From positions 140,292 through 204,291 of the forward strand of contig JBJHDF010000002.1 in the NCBI GenBank assembly GCA_050486405.1: a stretch of 64,000 nucleotides of DNA, given 5' to 3'. Shown here piece by piece: positions 9,148-17,315 of the stretch; within the stretch, counting starts at the first letter, position 1, and every line of letters begins with the position of its first letter. Both the position numbers and the translations under genes were made by a program. This DNA comes from JBJHDF01 sp050486405. GTDB lineage: Bacteria; Pseudomonadota; Gammaproteobacteria; Pseudomonadales; Cellvibrionaceae. The notes under the pieces were generated by a model. That model ran no database searches. It saw only the letters and a program-made list of their open reading frames with translations, and was not told where the DNA came from.

Positions 9148-11504
9148 CCGCCGCGCTGATGCGACGTCCACAGCAGTGCCAGCAATACCGCCAGCAGATA
9201 ACAGCTGATTCCTGTGGCCACCGTCGCCGGCTGACCCCAGTGCACCGAGATCAGCGGCGCCAGCGACGCGGCCGCCACCGAGGCGAAGCCGTTGATGCCC
9301 CAGGCCCAGGGAATCCAGCGCGGCTGGCTGGCCAGTTGCCGCAGGGCCCAGGGGAAGGGGCGGCCCATGGCCCAGGCCAGGGGCAACAGCAGCAGCGCCA
9401 CCAGCAACAGGCGCAGCGGCAGGGCCGGCTGTTGCAACCAGTGCGCCGCCCACCAGAGGCCGCCGACGGTGACCGCAAAGCCCGCCGCAACCGCGCCGAA
9501 CACCGCCAGCACCGCCCGCCGGCTGCGCGTTTCCGGCGCCATCAGGCTGCCGCAGCCGGACCCCACCAGAAAGGTGCCGAACACCACCGTGGCGGTCAGC
9601 ACCGGCTGGCCGGTAAACAGCATGATGCGCTGAAACAGCGCTATCTCCACCAGCATGTAGCCCAGCCCCAACAGGGTGAAATAGCCCGCCAGACTCCGGC
9701 GGGAGAAGGGCGCCTGCACCCGGGGCAGGCGCCCCAGGGGCAGCAGGATCAGCACAAAGCCCAGCAGCGTGACCAGCACCACGGTGGCGGCGGAAAAAAT
9801 CAGCGACCAGTCCAGATAGGTCATGCCCCGGGCGCCCAGGGTCTGCACCAGGTGCGGCGCGTACTCCCAGCGCAGCGAGCGCCAGATGTAGGGCTGGCTG
9901 TCCCGGGCGGGACTGCTGACAAACCAGTTGGCGTCTTCGGGCAGCGCTGTTGCTCCACTCAGTAGCGCCCGCGCCGTGTCGCGAAAGACGGGGGTGGCGG
10001 TGCGGTGAAACTGCTCGGCTTCGGCCTCACCCATGTCCGGCAGCCAATCGAAGTCGAACTGCCAGCGGCTGGCAAAGGCGCGCAGTTCGGTCAGATCCGC
10101 CAGGCTCAGAGGCGTGGGCGATACCAGCAGCAGTTGGGCTTGCAGACTGCGGAGCGCCGCCACGTGCTGCTCGCCCTGTTCGGCGCCGTGTCGTTCCAGC
10201 GCCGCCGCCAGGGTGCTCAGCACCCGGGGGTAGTGCCGGGGCGGCTCGCGCAGTGGCAGGGGAATGGCCAGCAGGCCGTCGGGTTCCAGGCGCGCCAGGG
10301 CAGAGGCCAGTCCGCGATCAGTGAGCAGGTAGTCCTCGCTGGCGGAGTCGCCCTCGGCGAAGGCACCGTCCAGCAGAATCAGCCGGTAGTGTGCGCGGCT
10401 GGTACTCAGGTAGCGATGCGGGTGGTCGGCGATCAGCCGGTAGCGGGGCTCCCCGGCGCCGCGCTCGGCGGCCAGTGCCAGCAGGCGTCGGTCCGCCACC
10501 AGCCAGGTGGCCCGGTGCTCCTCGCCGATCAGTGCCGGGGACTGCCAGGCGCTGGCGCCCAGCACCAGCACTTCGCCACGGGGGCGCAGTTGCAGCGGCA
10601 GTCCGGCCAGCGAGGCGGCGCCGTGCCGGGCATCGGCGGGAAACTGCCGGGGCAGGGGGATTTCCCGGTCGCTGCCGACGATCACCGCGTCGCTGGCGGG
10701 CACCGCCTCGGGCCAGGCCAGGCTCAGCCCGGGGGCGGAGCGCAGGCTGCCCGAGCGCACCAGGGTGAGCTGCCCGTGCAGGCCGGGCTGCACCACCAGC
10801 ACCTCGGCGTCCGGCAATTCCTGCACCCGGGCCAGGGCCTTGAAATCCGATACCGCCGGTGCCGGCGGCTGCCAGAGCAGCGGTGCGCATACCAGCAACA
10901 GCAGTGCGCAGAGGCCTGCCGCCGGCCGCTGCTGGCGGGACCAGGCCAGCCCGCCACCCAGCGCCAGCAGCCCCAGGGCGATGCACACCAGCGCCGTCTG
11001 TACCTGCATTACCAGCAGCAGGGCGCTGGCCAGCAGGCAGCCGGCACCGGACCCCAGCAGGTTGGCGGCGTAGAGGCGTCGGGTATGTTGCGGCCAGCGC
11101 ATGAATACCTGGCCGATGGCCAGGCCGGCGCCGTAGAAAGGCACAAAGGCGGCGAAGTCCACCAGTAACAGCTTGCGCAGCTCACCGCCGTCCCAGGCGG
11201 CAAACAGCGGGCGCAGGGCGATCTGAGATTGCAGCAACAGCACCAGTACCAGACCGCCGGCCATCACCAGCAGCCCGCCCAGAAACCAGCGGTCACCCCA
11301 GAGCAGGGCGCGGCGGCTGAGCAGCGCCAGGGTGGTGCCGGCGGCGCCCATACCCAGCAGCGCCAGGGCGATGGCGAAGCCGGCAAAGTAGTGCCAGTGG
11401 CTGAACTCGAACAGCCGCAGCAGCAGTATCTCGAAAGCCAGCATGCCGGCGGACAGCCCCGCCAGGGCGGCCAGGTGCCAGCGGCTGGGGCCCGGTGCCG
11501 CCAC
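9114..11504 (-). CDS. Large polytopic membrane protein with spermidine-synthase-like middle region
   Basis: A 796-residue protein. About 200 N-terminal residues form several membrane helices (LAGLSAGMLAFEILLLRLFEF, ALALLGMGAAGTTLALL). A soluble region of about 300 residues follows, with the degraded Rossmann look of spermidine-synthase-like proteins (EVLVLGASAWQSPALIG, YRLILLDGAFAEGDSASEDY). A second block of membrane helices runs to the C terminus. Membrane proteins combining spermidine-synthase-like and transporter-like parts are known in bacteria but are poorly characterised. It starts at GTG 11504, 6 nt after the stop of the exported isoaspartyl methyltransferase, with no clear ribosome site, suggesting translational coupling. 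I cannot assign a substrate. Confidence 0.6.
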   Translation of the reverse strand: MAAPGPSRWHLAALAGLSAGMLAFEILLLRLFEFSHWHYFAGFAIALALLGMGAAGTTLALLSRRALLWGDRWFLGGLLVMAGGLVLVLLLQSQIALRPLFAAWDGGELRKLLLVDFAAFVPFYGAGLAIGQVFMRWPQHTRRLYAANLLGSGAGCLLASALLLVMQVQTALVCIALGLLALGGGLAWSRQQRPAAGLCALLLLVCAPLLWQPPAPAVSDFKALARVQELPDAEVLVVQPGLHGQLTLVRSGSLRSAPGLSLAWPEAVPASDAVIVGSDREIPLPRQFPADARHGAASLAGLPLQLRPRGEVLVLGASAWQSPALIGEEHRATWLVADRRLLALAAERGAGEPRYRLIADHPHRYLSTSRAHYRLILLDGAFAEGDSASEDYLLTDRGLASALARLEPDGLLAIPLPLREPPRHYPRVLSTLAAALERHGAEQGEQHVAALRSLQAQLLLVSPTPLSLADLTELRAFASRWQFDFDWLPDMGEAEAEQFHRTATPVFRDTARALLSGATALPEDANWFVSSPARDSQPYIWRSLRWEYAPHLVQTLGARGMTYLDWSLIFSAATVVLVTLLGFVLILLPLGRLPRVQAPFSRRSLAGYFTLLGLGYMLVEIALFQRIMLFTGQPVLTATVVFGTFLVGSGCGSLMAPETRSRRAVLAVFGAVAAGFAVTVGGLWWAAHWLQQPALPLRLLLVALLLLPLAWAMGRPFPWALRQLASQPRWIPWAWGINGFASVAAASLAPLISVHWGQPATVATGISCYLLAVLLALLWTSHQRGGYSGTSSNTRQ

Positions 11505-11510
11505 GGCGGG

Positions 11511-12335
11511 CTAGCGCTCGCCGGTCAGGGGTACAAAGCGCACCGGCATCAGGTTTTCGGTGCGGATCTCGCCCTGTTCGTCTTTTTTCACCAGCAGCAG
11601 GTTCTGGGTCCAGGCGCTGTCGCCCACGGGGATCACCATGCGGCCGCCGGGTTTGAGTTGGGCGATCAGGGGCGGCGGAATGTGGGTGGCGGCGGCGGTG
11701 ACGATGATGGCGTCGTAGGGCGCGCCCTGCTCCCAGCCAAAATAGCCGTCGCCAAAGAGCGCGGTGATATTGCGGTAACCCAGTTCCTCGAACAGCGTCG
11801 CCACACTGCGCGCCAGCGGTTCGACAATCTCGATGGTTACCACCTCGCGCACCAGCTCGGCCAAAATGGCCGCCTGATAGCCCGAACCGGCGCCGATTTC
11901 CAGTACCCGGTCGTCGGGCTCGACCTGCAATACCTCGGTCATCAGGGCGACGATATAGGGTTGGGAGATGGTCTGGCCGTGGCCGATGGGCAACGGGGAG
12001 TCGTCGTAGGCCCGGCGCTGATAACCCTCGGGCACAAAGCGGTGGCGCGGCACCCGGGTCAGGGCGTCGAGCACCTGCTGGCTTTTGATGCCGCGCCGGG
12101 CAATCTGTGAGCGGACCATATCGGCGCGGCGCTGGGCCATGGTTTCGTCCTCCTCGAATTCCGGCAGCGCCACCCGCTGCGCAGCGGCCTGGCTGCGCAG
12201 CAACAGTTCGGCCTCGGGTGTGTCGGTGTCGGCGTTGGTATCGGCGTAGACGCCGGCTGCCCACAGCAGTGTGGTCAACAGAATGCAGGATACTCCGAAT
12301 TCGCGGATTTGCGCGCTCGCGCTTGGCGTCTTCAT
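11511..12335 (-). CDS. pcm: Exported protein-L-isoaspartate O-methyltransferase
   Basis: Protein-isoaspartate methyltransferases use SAM to start repair of isoaspartyl damage in aged proteins. The core is clear: ARRGIKSQQVLDALTRVPRH, FVPEGYQRRAYDDSPLPIG, GQTISQPYIVALM, and SAM motif I VLEIGAGSGYQAAIL. Unusually for an enzyme thought of as cytosolic, the protein begins with a likely signal peptide (FGVSCILLTTLLWAAGVYA) and about 40 linker residues before the core. The ATG at 12335 was chosen because GGAG precedes it by 9 nt; a longer in-frame ATG lacks a ribosome site. It is coupled to the downstream membrane protein. Confidence 0.9.
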   Translation of the reverse strand: MKTPSASAQIREFGVSCILLTTLLWAAGVYADTNADTDTPEAELLLRSQAAAQRVALPEFEEDETMAQRRADMVRSQIARRGIKSQQVLDALTRVPRHRFVPEGYQRRAYDDSPLPIGHGQTISQPYIVALMTEVLQVEPDDRVLEIGAGSGYQAAILAELVREVVTIEIVEPLARSVATLFEELGYRNITALFGDGYFGWEQGAPYDAIIVTAAATHIPPPLIAQLKPGGRMVIPVGDSAWTQNLLLVKKDEQGEIRTENLMPVRFVPLTGER

Positions 12336-12509
12336 GGCTGGCATCTCCATGATGGTGGTGCTGAAAAATTCTTGGCCGTGCGAGGTTACCTTGCCATGAA
12401 AGAAATGACTCTGCAAATCGCCGCAATTTGGCATCAGATGCGGCTTTGAAGTCCTTTCCCGATGTTACACTTGAGTAGTATCGTGTTTGGTTATTTACGG
12501 GTGAAGGCG

Positions 12510-13514
12510 ATGGACCCTGTATTGGAAAATTTGGCCAGCGCGGTTGCCGACAGTGAGGATTTGGAGTCGCTGGTGCGACCGCTGCTGGAAATTCTACAAT
12601 CGATCACAGGACTGGAGTCGACCTATCTCACCGAAATTCATAGCGGCGAGGGGGTACAGAAAATACTGTTTTCCCACAATGAGCAGGGGCTGCAGATTCC
12701 GGAGGGGCGGTCGGTGGAGTGGGACGACAGCCTGTGTCAGCGGGCCATACGGGATGAGTGCTTTCACGCCAACGATGTCAGTGAGCGTTGGTGTGACTCG
12801 CAGGCGGCCAGGGCGCTGGGCATTGAAGCCTATCTGGGTCACCCGGTGCGGCTTGGTTGTGGTGAGTTATATGGAACCCTCTGCGGTGCGTCAAGCGCGG
12901 CAGTTCGCGTGGATGAAGATGCGCGCAAGTTGTTGGCGCTGTTTTCGGATCTGATCGCCCGCCAGGTGGAGCGGGAGCGTCTGCTTGCCAGATTGCGCCT
13001 GGAAAACGCCGACTACCAGCGCCACGCCCTCACCGATCCCCTCACCGGTATACCCAACCGGCGGGCGGCCATGCAGGAGCTTGTGCGCACCTTGCAGATT
13101 GCCCGCCGCTCGGGCTCAATCGTGCAGGTGGCATTTATCGACCTGGATGGGTTCAAGTATATCAACGACACCCATGGCCACGACGCCGGTGACCGCTTTC
13201 TGTTGCAGATTGCCGCCAGCCTGAGAAACGGCATGCGCCAGTCCGACTATGTGGCCCGTCTCGGAGGCGACGAGTTTCTGGCTTTGGGGCTGGATAACTC
13301 GGCGGACCCGCATTCCGGCCGGGACATCTTCCGCGATCGGGTACAGGCACTGACCCGTGGCAATTTTTCCATTGGCGAGACAAGCATCGAGTACTTGGGT
13401 GCCAGTGTCGGGGTAGTATCCTCGGCGCAGGACGACGAGAGCGCCGAGGCCTTGCTGGCGCGGGCGGACCAGGCCATGTATCAGGTTAAGCGCTTGCGCA
13501 AGGCACAGAGATAG
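12510..13514 (+). CDS. GAF-domain diguanylate cyclase
   Basis: Makes cyclic di-GMP from two GTP molecules. The 334-residue soluble protein has an N-terminal GAF sensor domain (about residues 5-165; ending LYGTLCGASS and LIARQVERERLLARL as the signalling helix), then a GGDEF domain starting LTDPLTGIPNRRA. The active site is intact (RLGGDEF), and an inhibitory-site motif RQSD lies five residues before it, so product inhibition is likely. There are no membrane helices. The start is uncertain: the ATG at 12510 gives a family-like N terminus, but an in-frame ATG at 12462 is possible. The input signal of the GAF domain is unknown. Confidence 0.93.
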   Translation: MDPVLENLASAVADSEDLESLVRPLLEILQSITGLESTYLTEIHSGEGVQKILFSHNEQGLQIPEGRSVEWDDSLCQRAIRDECFHANDVSERWCDSQAARALGIEAYLGHPVRLGCGELYGTLCGASSAAVRVDEDARKLLALFSDLIARQVERERLLARLRLENADYQRHALTDPLTGIPNRRAAMQELVRTLQIARRSGSIVQVAFIDLDGFKYINDTHGHDAGDRFLLQIAASLRNGMRQSDYVARLGGDEFLALGLDNSADPHSGRDIFRDRVQALTRGNFSIGETSIEYLGASVGVVSSAQDDESAEALLARADQAMYQVKRLRKAQR

Positions 13515-13977
13515 ATTGCGCTGCGGTGCTGCGCCGCTTCATGAGTGTACCCTGGGACTCGGCGATCACTCGGGGCAGCTGCGGGTCGCTGCCGCAAATG
13601 ATGCAGTGATAGGTGGCGTAGCCGGGGGTAACTGAGTCCACACGGGCTCTCGCGATCAGATCCTCGCCGTGGAAGGCGCGCTGGATACTCATTTCGTATT
13701 CCGCCAGATCGCAGCCGCCAATGGAGGTTTGAGCCGCCAGGCGGGCCACGCAATCCACGACGCAACCCAGCGTGGCCTGGGCGTCGGCGCTGCTCCGATT
13801 GTGTGGGGTAAGCTTGAGCGCCACTTCCTGGGCCTTGGCATCCATGATATCCAGCGCAAAAAAGGCGCCTGCAGGGTGATTTTTGATCAGTCGTTCCAGC
13901 AGGGCAATGTGTGCGGTGCCGGCTGAGGGGGTATTGGCGTGTGAGCGGGCTTTGTACTGGGTGCTTATAGTTCTCAT
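13486..13977 (-). CDS. Hotdog-fold (PaaI-like) thioesterase-type protein
   Basis: A 163-residue protein with the sequence pattern of the hotdog fold: a long central helix (GCVVDCVARLAAQ), strand pairs such as CDLAEYEMSIQRAFHGEDLIA, and the typical end VIAESQGTLMKR. Such proteins usually hydrolyse acyl-CoA thioesters or bind acyl groups. The usual catalytic Asp or Glu region is not clear, so enzymatic activity is uncertain. The ATG at 13977 has AGAGG upstream. Its 3' end overlaps the convergent diguanylate cyclase gene by 29 bp. A gap of 178 bp separates it from the regulator gene. Confidence 0.6.
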   Translation of the reverse strand: MRTISTQYKARSHANTPSAGTAHIALLERLIKNHPAGAFFALDIMDAKAQEVALKLTPHNRSSADAQATLGCVVDCVARLAAQTSIGGCDLAEYEMSIQRAFHGEDLIARARVDSVTPGYATYHCIICGSDPQLPRVIAESQGTLMKRRSTAAQSISVPCASA

Positions 13978-14155
13978 GGTGGACCTCTGGGTGCCTGGTT
14001 GATCAGGATTGACATATAGCCTATTCAAATCAGAGGTCGGGCTATAACGCTTTTGTGAAAAAGTCTATTAGCCGGTAAATAGTAGTATTTATTTTTCTAA
14101 TAGTTAAAGTCTTCCAAAGTGGAATCCGTTAGGAAATCGCCCAGAGAAATTGTCG

Positions 14156-15322
14156 CTAGCTATTAAGATTGACTCCCTTATAAACATTTTTGAAAATTTT
14201 GGGCGTACAGCCGTACTCTTCCTTGAACAGCTTGTTGAAGTAGGAAACGTTGCGGTAGCCCACCGAGTAGGCGATTTCGGCCACGCTGGCCTCCTCGGTT
14301 TCGGACAACAGCCGGGCTGCCTCGGTGAGCCGCAGTTTGTTCAGGTAGCCGGTGAAGGTATAGCCCAGCTCGGCCTTCAGAACCTCATTGATCTTGGTCC
14401 GACTGACGCCGATGGCGTTCGCGATAGTGTCCAGGTTCAACTCCGGGTTGGAGTACTCCGTGGCCATGAACCGCAGAATTGCGCCCTTGTCCCGGTCATT
14501 CCGGGGTTCCACCGAGAGCTGCTGATAGGCGATCAGTGGCAGGTCTTTCTGCACCCTGTTTCTGAGATCTCTGATCAACGCCTGGGTATGTTGACGGAAG
14601 AGCCAGATGGCGAAGCCGCCCCAAGTCAAAATAAGAAAGACGCCCAGAAGGTAAAGGTATCGCCAGTCGCGCCCGTGGAGGCTCAGTTCGTTTATATGAA
14701 CTCGGGAAGCCGCATCCTGGGGGCTCTGAAACGTGGAAAAAAAGGAGATCCTGGGCACCCGGGTCGGCTGATACTCCTGCATTGACAGCTTGAGGTCGAA
14801 CCTGTCCAGCCACCACTGGGCCGTTTCCAGGCGGGTCAGGTCCAACTCCACATGGCTCCATTGCTCGCTACAGGAAAAATAGGTAGAAGGTGAGCGATAG
14901 GTCAGGTAGTCCCAGGGTTGGGTGACCTGCTCCTCAAACATGAACATGGCGAAGCCCAGAACATTGGCGGGTGAACACTTGACGTTAAAATTCAAACTGG
15001 TGAATGACGACAGGTCCACCATGGTGGGCTCACCGGATTGATTCTGGAATACCAGCCCCACCGAGGCGTGCGGGTACTCTACGGCACTGGACACGAACAG
15101 TTCAAAGTCCAGGCCGTAGCTGTCGTCGTATAGGGTTACCGAGGACATCCCTCCCTGGTAGGCGTCCGTTCCCTTATCGGCTTCCCAGGGTATGGCGCTG
15201 GTGTCGGCGGGCAACAGCGACTCTTGCAGAAACGTGCGCTGCAGGCACCAGTAGGTCGCCAGAGCACAGATAGCCAACAATCCCAGCAGTGCCAGCAGTG
15301 CTTTTTTATAGAATATCAGCAT
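14156..15322 (-). CDS. Membrane-anchored AraC-family regulator with periplasmic sensor domain
   Basis: A 388-residue one-component regulator. A first membrane helix (ALLALLGLLAICALATYW, residues about 8-25) is followed by a periplasmic domain of about 190 residues (LDFELFVSSAVEYP, TSLNFNVKCSPANVLGF, HVELDLTRLETAQWWLDRFD). A second helix (YLYLLGVFLILTWGGFAIWLF, near 216-236) leads to a cytoplasmic AraC-type DNA-binding domain with two helix-turn-helices (LDTIANAIGVSRTKINEVLK and VAEIAYSVGYRNVSYFNKLF). Such layouts sense a ligand outside the inner membrane and act directly on DNA. The periplasmic domain resembles beta-sandwich carbohydrate-binding folds in its strand pattern only. Its target is unknown; lactate permease is the next gene on the same strand. 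Confidence 0.9.
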   Translation of the reverse strand: MLIFYKKALLALLGLLAICALATYWCLQRTFLQESLLPADTSAIPWEADKGTDAYQGGMSSVTLYDDSYGLDFELFVSSAVEYPHASVGLVFQNQSGEPTMVDLSSFTSLNFNVKCSPANVLGFAMFMFEEQVTQPWDYLTYRSPSTYFSCSEQWSHVELDLTRLETAQWWLDRFDLKLSMQEYQPTRVPRISFFSTFQSPQDAASRVHINELSLHGRDWRYLYLLGVFLILTWGGFAIWLFRQHTQALIRDLRNRVQKDLPLIAYQQLSVEPRNDRDKGAILRFMATEYSNPELNLDTIANAIGVSRTKINEVLKAELGYTFTGYLNKLRLTEAARLLSETEEASVAEIAYSVGYRNVSYFNKLFKEEYGCTPKIFKNVYKGVNLNS

Positions 15323-15451
15323 GTAGCGGACTCAGTGGCCAAGTGTTCGGCGCGTCCCGTTAAATCGTCGGTGAAATATGGCACATAACCACCGCTTTGA
15401 AAAGAAGAGCCGGCCTCTCCCCCTATCCTTCTTTTCCCTTCTCCCTTTCTC

Positions 15452-17068
15452 TCACCACACCGCCACCAACACCATCCCCACCGCTCCGGCGCCCAGGCAA
15501 TAGTACAACATGGGCCCCAACGTCAGCCGGATAATCTGGCCTTCCTGGCCGTTGAGTTTGACCACGGCGGCGGCGGCGACAACATTCATGACGCAGATCA
15601 TATTGCCGGCATTGGCGCCGATCATCTGCAGCGCCAGCACGATGCGCTCCGGCAGGTCGGCGGCCAGGGCCGCTTCCTGCTGCAGACCGGAAAACATCAT
15701 ATTGGAAAAGGTGGCGGAACCGGCGATAAAACTGCCCAGGGCGCCGACAAAGGGTGCTACCAGCGGCCAGTAGCCGGCGATGGCGCCAGCGGCCAGTTGT
15801 GCCAGCTCCGAGGGCATGGCGGCCAGGTCGCTGGCGTTGACGTCGGAGTTGAGAAATATCCGCACCATGGGCACGGATGTGCCCAGCGCAATCAGCGCGG
15901 GCAGCAGGCTGCGGGCGGAGTCGCGCCAGGCGCGTGCCGCTTCGCGGGCGGGCAGACGGTGCAGGGCGATAGTGATCAGCGCCGTCAGCGCAAACAGGGT
16001 GCCGGGCAGATAAAACGGTGTGAGGTTGGCGTTGATCCCGGTGCCCAGCAGCTCGCGCCAACTCAGGGTCAGGCCCTGCAGAAACGCCTTGAAGGGCAGA
16101 AAGTCCAGTCGGGTAATGATCAGCAGCGCCACCGCCACCAGATAGGGCAGCCAGGCGAGCCACAGTAACATGGCCGGCTGCGGCTGCTGCTCAGCTTCGG
16201 GCAGGTCGTACTGGCCGGCGTCGGTATCCCCCGGCAGACGCCAGGGCGTCGCCGGCAGCAGCAGGCCCCTGCGGGCGGCGGTGACCACCAGTCCCAGGCC
16301 GATCAGCGCGCCCAGCACCGAGGGAAACTCCGGCCCCAGCAGCCAGGCCACCAGCCAGGCGGGCAGGGTGAAAGCCAGTCCGGCCATCAGGGCAAAGGGC
16401 CAGATGGCCAGCCCCTCGCGCCAACTGCGGTTGGCGCCGAAGAAGCGGGTGAGCAGCGCCGCCATGATCAATGGCAGAAAGCTGGCCACCAGTATGTCGA
16501 TGCTGATGGCGGTGAGGGCAATGGCCTGCAGTTCCGCCGGTTCGCTGCCGGGAAGGCCCTGCGCCATGCCCACCAGTACCGGGGTGCCCACAGCGCCGAA
16601 GGAGACGGCGGTGCTGTCGGCAATCAGCGCCAGGCTCACCGCCGCCATGGCGGGAAAGCCAAGGGCCACCAGCAGCGGCGCACAGATGGCGGCGGGGGTA
16701 CCAAAACCGCTGACACCTTCGAGAAAGGAGCCGAACAGCCAGGCGACAATGATCATCTGCACCCGCCGATCCGGGGATATGGCAAAGAAGCCGGCGCGGA
16801 TGCTGTTCAGGGCGCCGCTGGCCTTCAAAGTATTCAGCAGAACTATGGCCCCGAAGATTATGATGACAATGGAGCTGGCGATCACCCAGCCCTCGAGCAC
16901 CGACGCGGCCATCTGCCGCGCCGGTACCTGCCAGGCCAGCCAGGCCAGACCGGCGGACACCAGCAAACTCAGGGGCATGGCGCGGCTGGCGGGCAGCCGC
17001 ATCACCACCAGCAGCACAAATACCGATGCCACCGGCATGACGGCGGCCAGCAGTTGCAGGGGCGTCAT
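15452..17068 (-). CDS. lldP: L-lactate permease family transporter
   Basis: A 538-residue inner-membrane protein with about 12-14 hydrophobic segments, likely importing lactate or glycolate with protons. It carries the family's conserved FLEGVSGFGTPAAICAPLL stretch, WVIASSIVIIIFGAIVLLN near the N terminus, and DSTAVSFGAVGTPVLVGM, which are hallmark regions of LctP/LldP/GlcA proteins. Length is typical. No lactate dehydrogenase gene is adjacent. The gene is divergent from the P450 gene across a region of about 250 bp with inverted repeats. Substrate choice between lactate and glycolate cannot be settled from sequence alone. Confidence 0.92.
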   Translation of the reverse strand: MTPLQLLAAVMPVASVFVLLVVMRLPASRAMPLSLLVSAGLAWLAWQVPARQMAASVLEGWVIASSIVIIIFGAIVLLNTLKASGALNSIRAGFFAISPDRRVQMIIVAWLFGSFLEGVSGFGTPAAICAPLLVALGFPAMAAVSLALIADSTAVSFGAVGTPVLVGMAQGLPGSEPAELQAIALTAISIDILVASFLPLIMAALLTRFFGANRSWREGLAIWPFALMAGLAFTLPAWLVAWLLGPEFPSVLGALIGLGLVVTAARRGLLLPATPWRLPGDTDAGQYDLPEAEQQPQPAMLLWLAWLPYLVAVALLIITRLDFLPFKAFLQGLTLSWRELLGTGINANLTPFYLPGTLFALTALITIALHRLPAREAARAWRDSARSLLPALIALGTSVPMVRIFLNSDVNASDLAAMPSELAQLAAGAIAGYWPLVAPFVGALGSFIAGSATFSNMMFSGLQQEAALAADLPERIVLALQMIGANAGNMICVMNVVAAAAVVKLNGQEGQIIRLTLGPMLYYCLGAGAVGMVLVAVW

Positions 17069-17144
17069 GCTGTTGAGACCTTCATGTATATTTTGGCGAC
17101 AAAATTTCTTCCGAAGGTGTCAGGAAGGTTGCGTTTGACCGGGG

Positions 17145-17161
17145 TAGCACTTAACGTGCTA
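17145..17161. promoter_or_regulatory. Inverted repeat in the lactate permease / P450 divergent region
   Basis: TAGCAC-TTAAC-GTGCTA is a 6-bp perfect inverted repeat in the divergent gap 17069-17315. A second, looser symmetry lies nearby (CAAGT-GAATG-ACTTG at 17199-17213, inside GTTAA...TTAAC). There is no T-run, so this looks more like an operator than a terminator. The regulator is unknown. Confidence 0.35.
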
Positions 17162-17315
17162 GGGCCTTTCACTGAGCTGCTCAAGTTAAGTGACCTGTCA
17201 AGTGAATGACTTGTTAACGTGATCATACCCATTTTGCACAAGGTATCAATCGGCAGTATTGACGCAGCACAACAAACCGTATCAACAACGCACAATACCA
17301 ACTAAGGGATTGCTT

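Noticed and set aside
16170..17138. 322-codon plus-strand frame rich in Ser, Ala and Thr
   Set aside because: It is a shadow of the lactate permease gene on the other strand.
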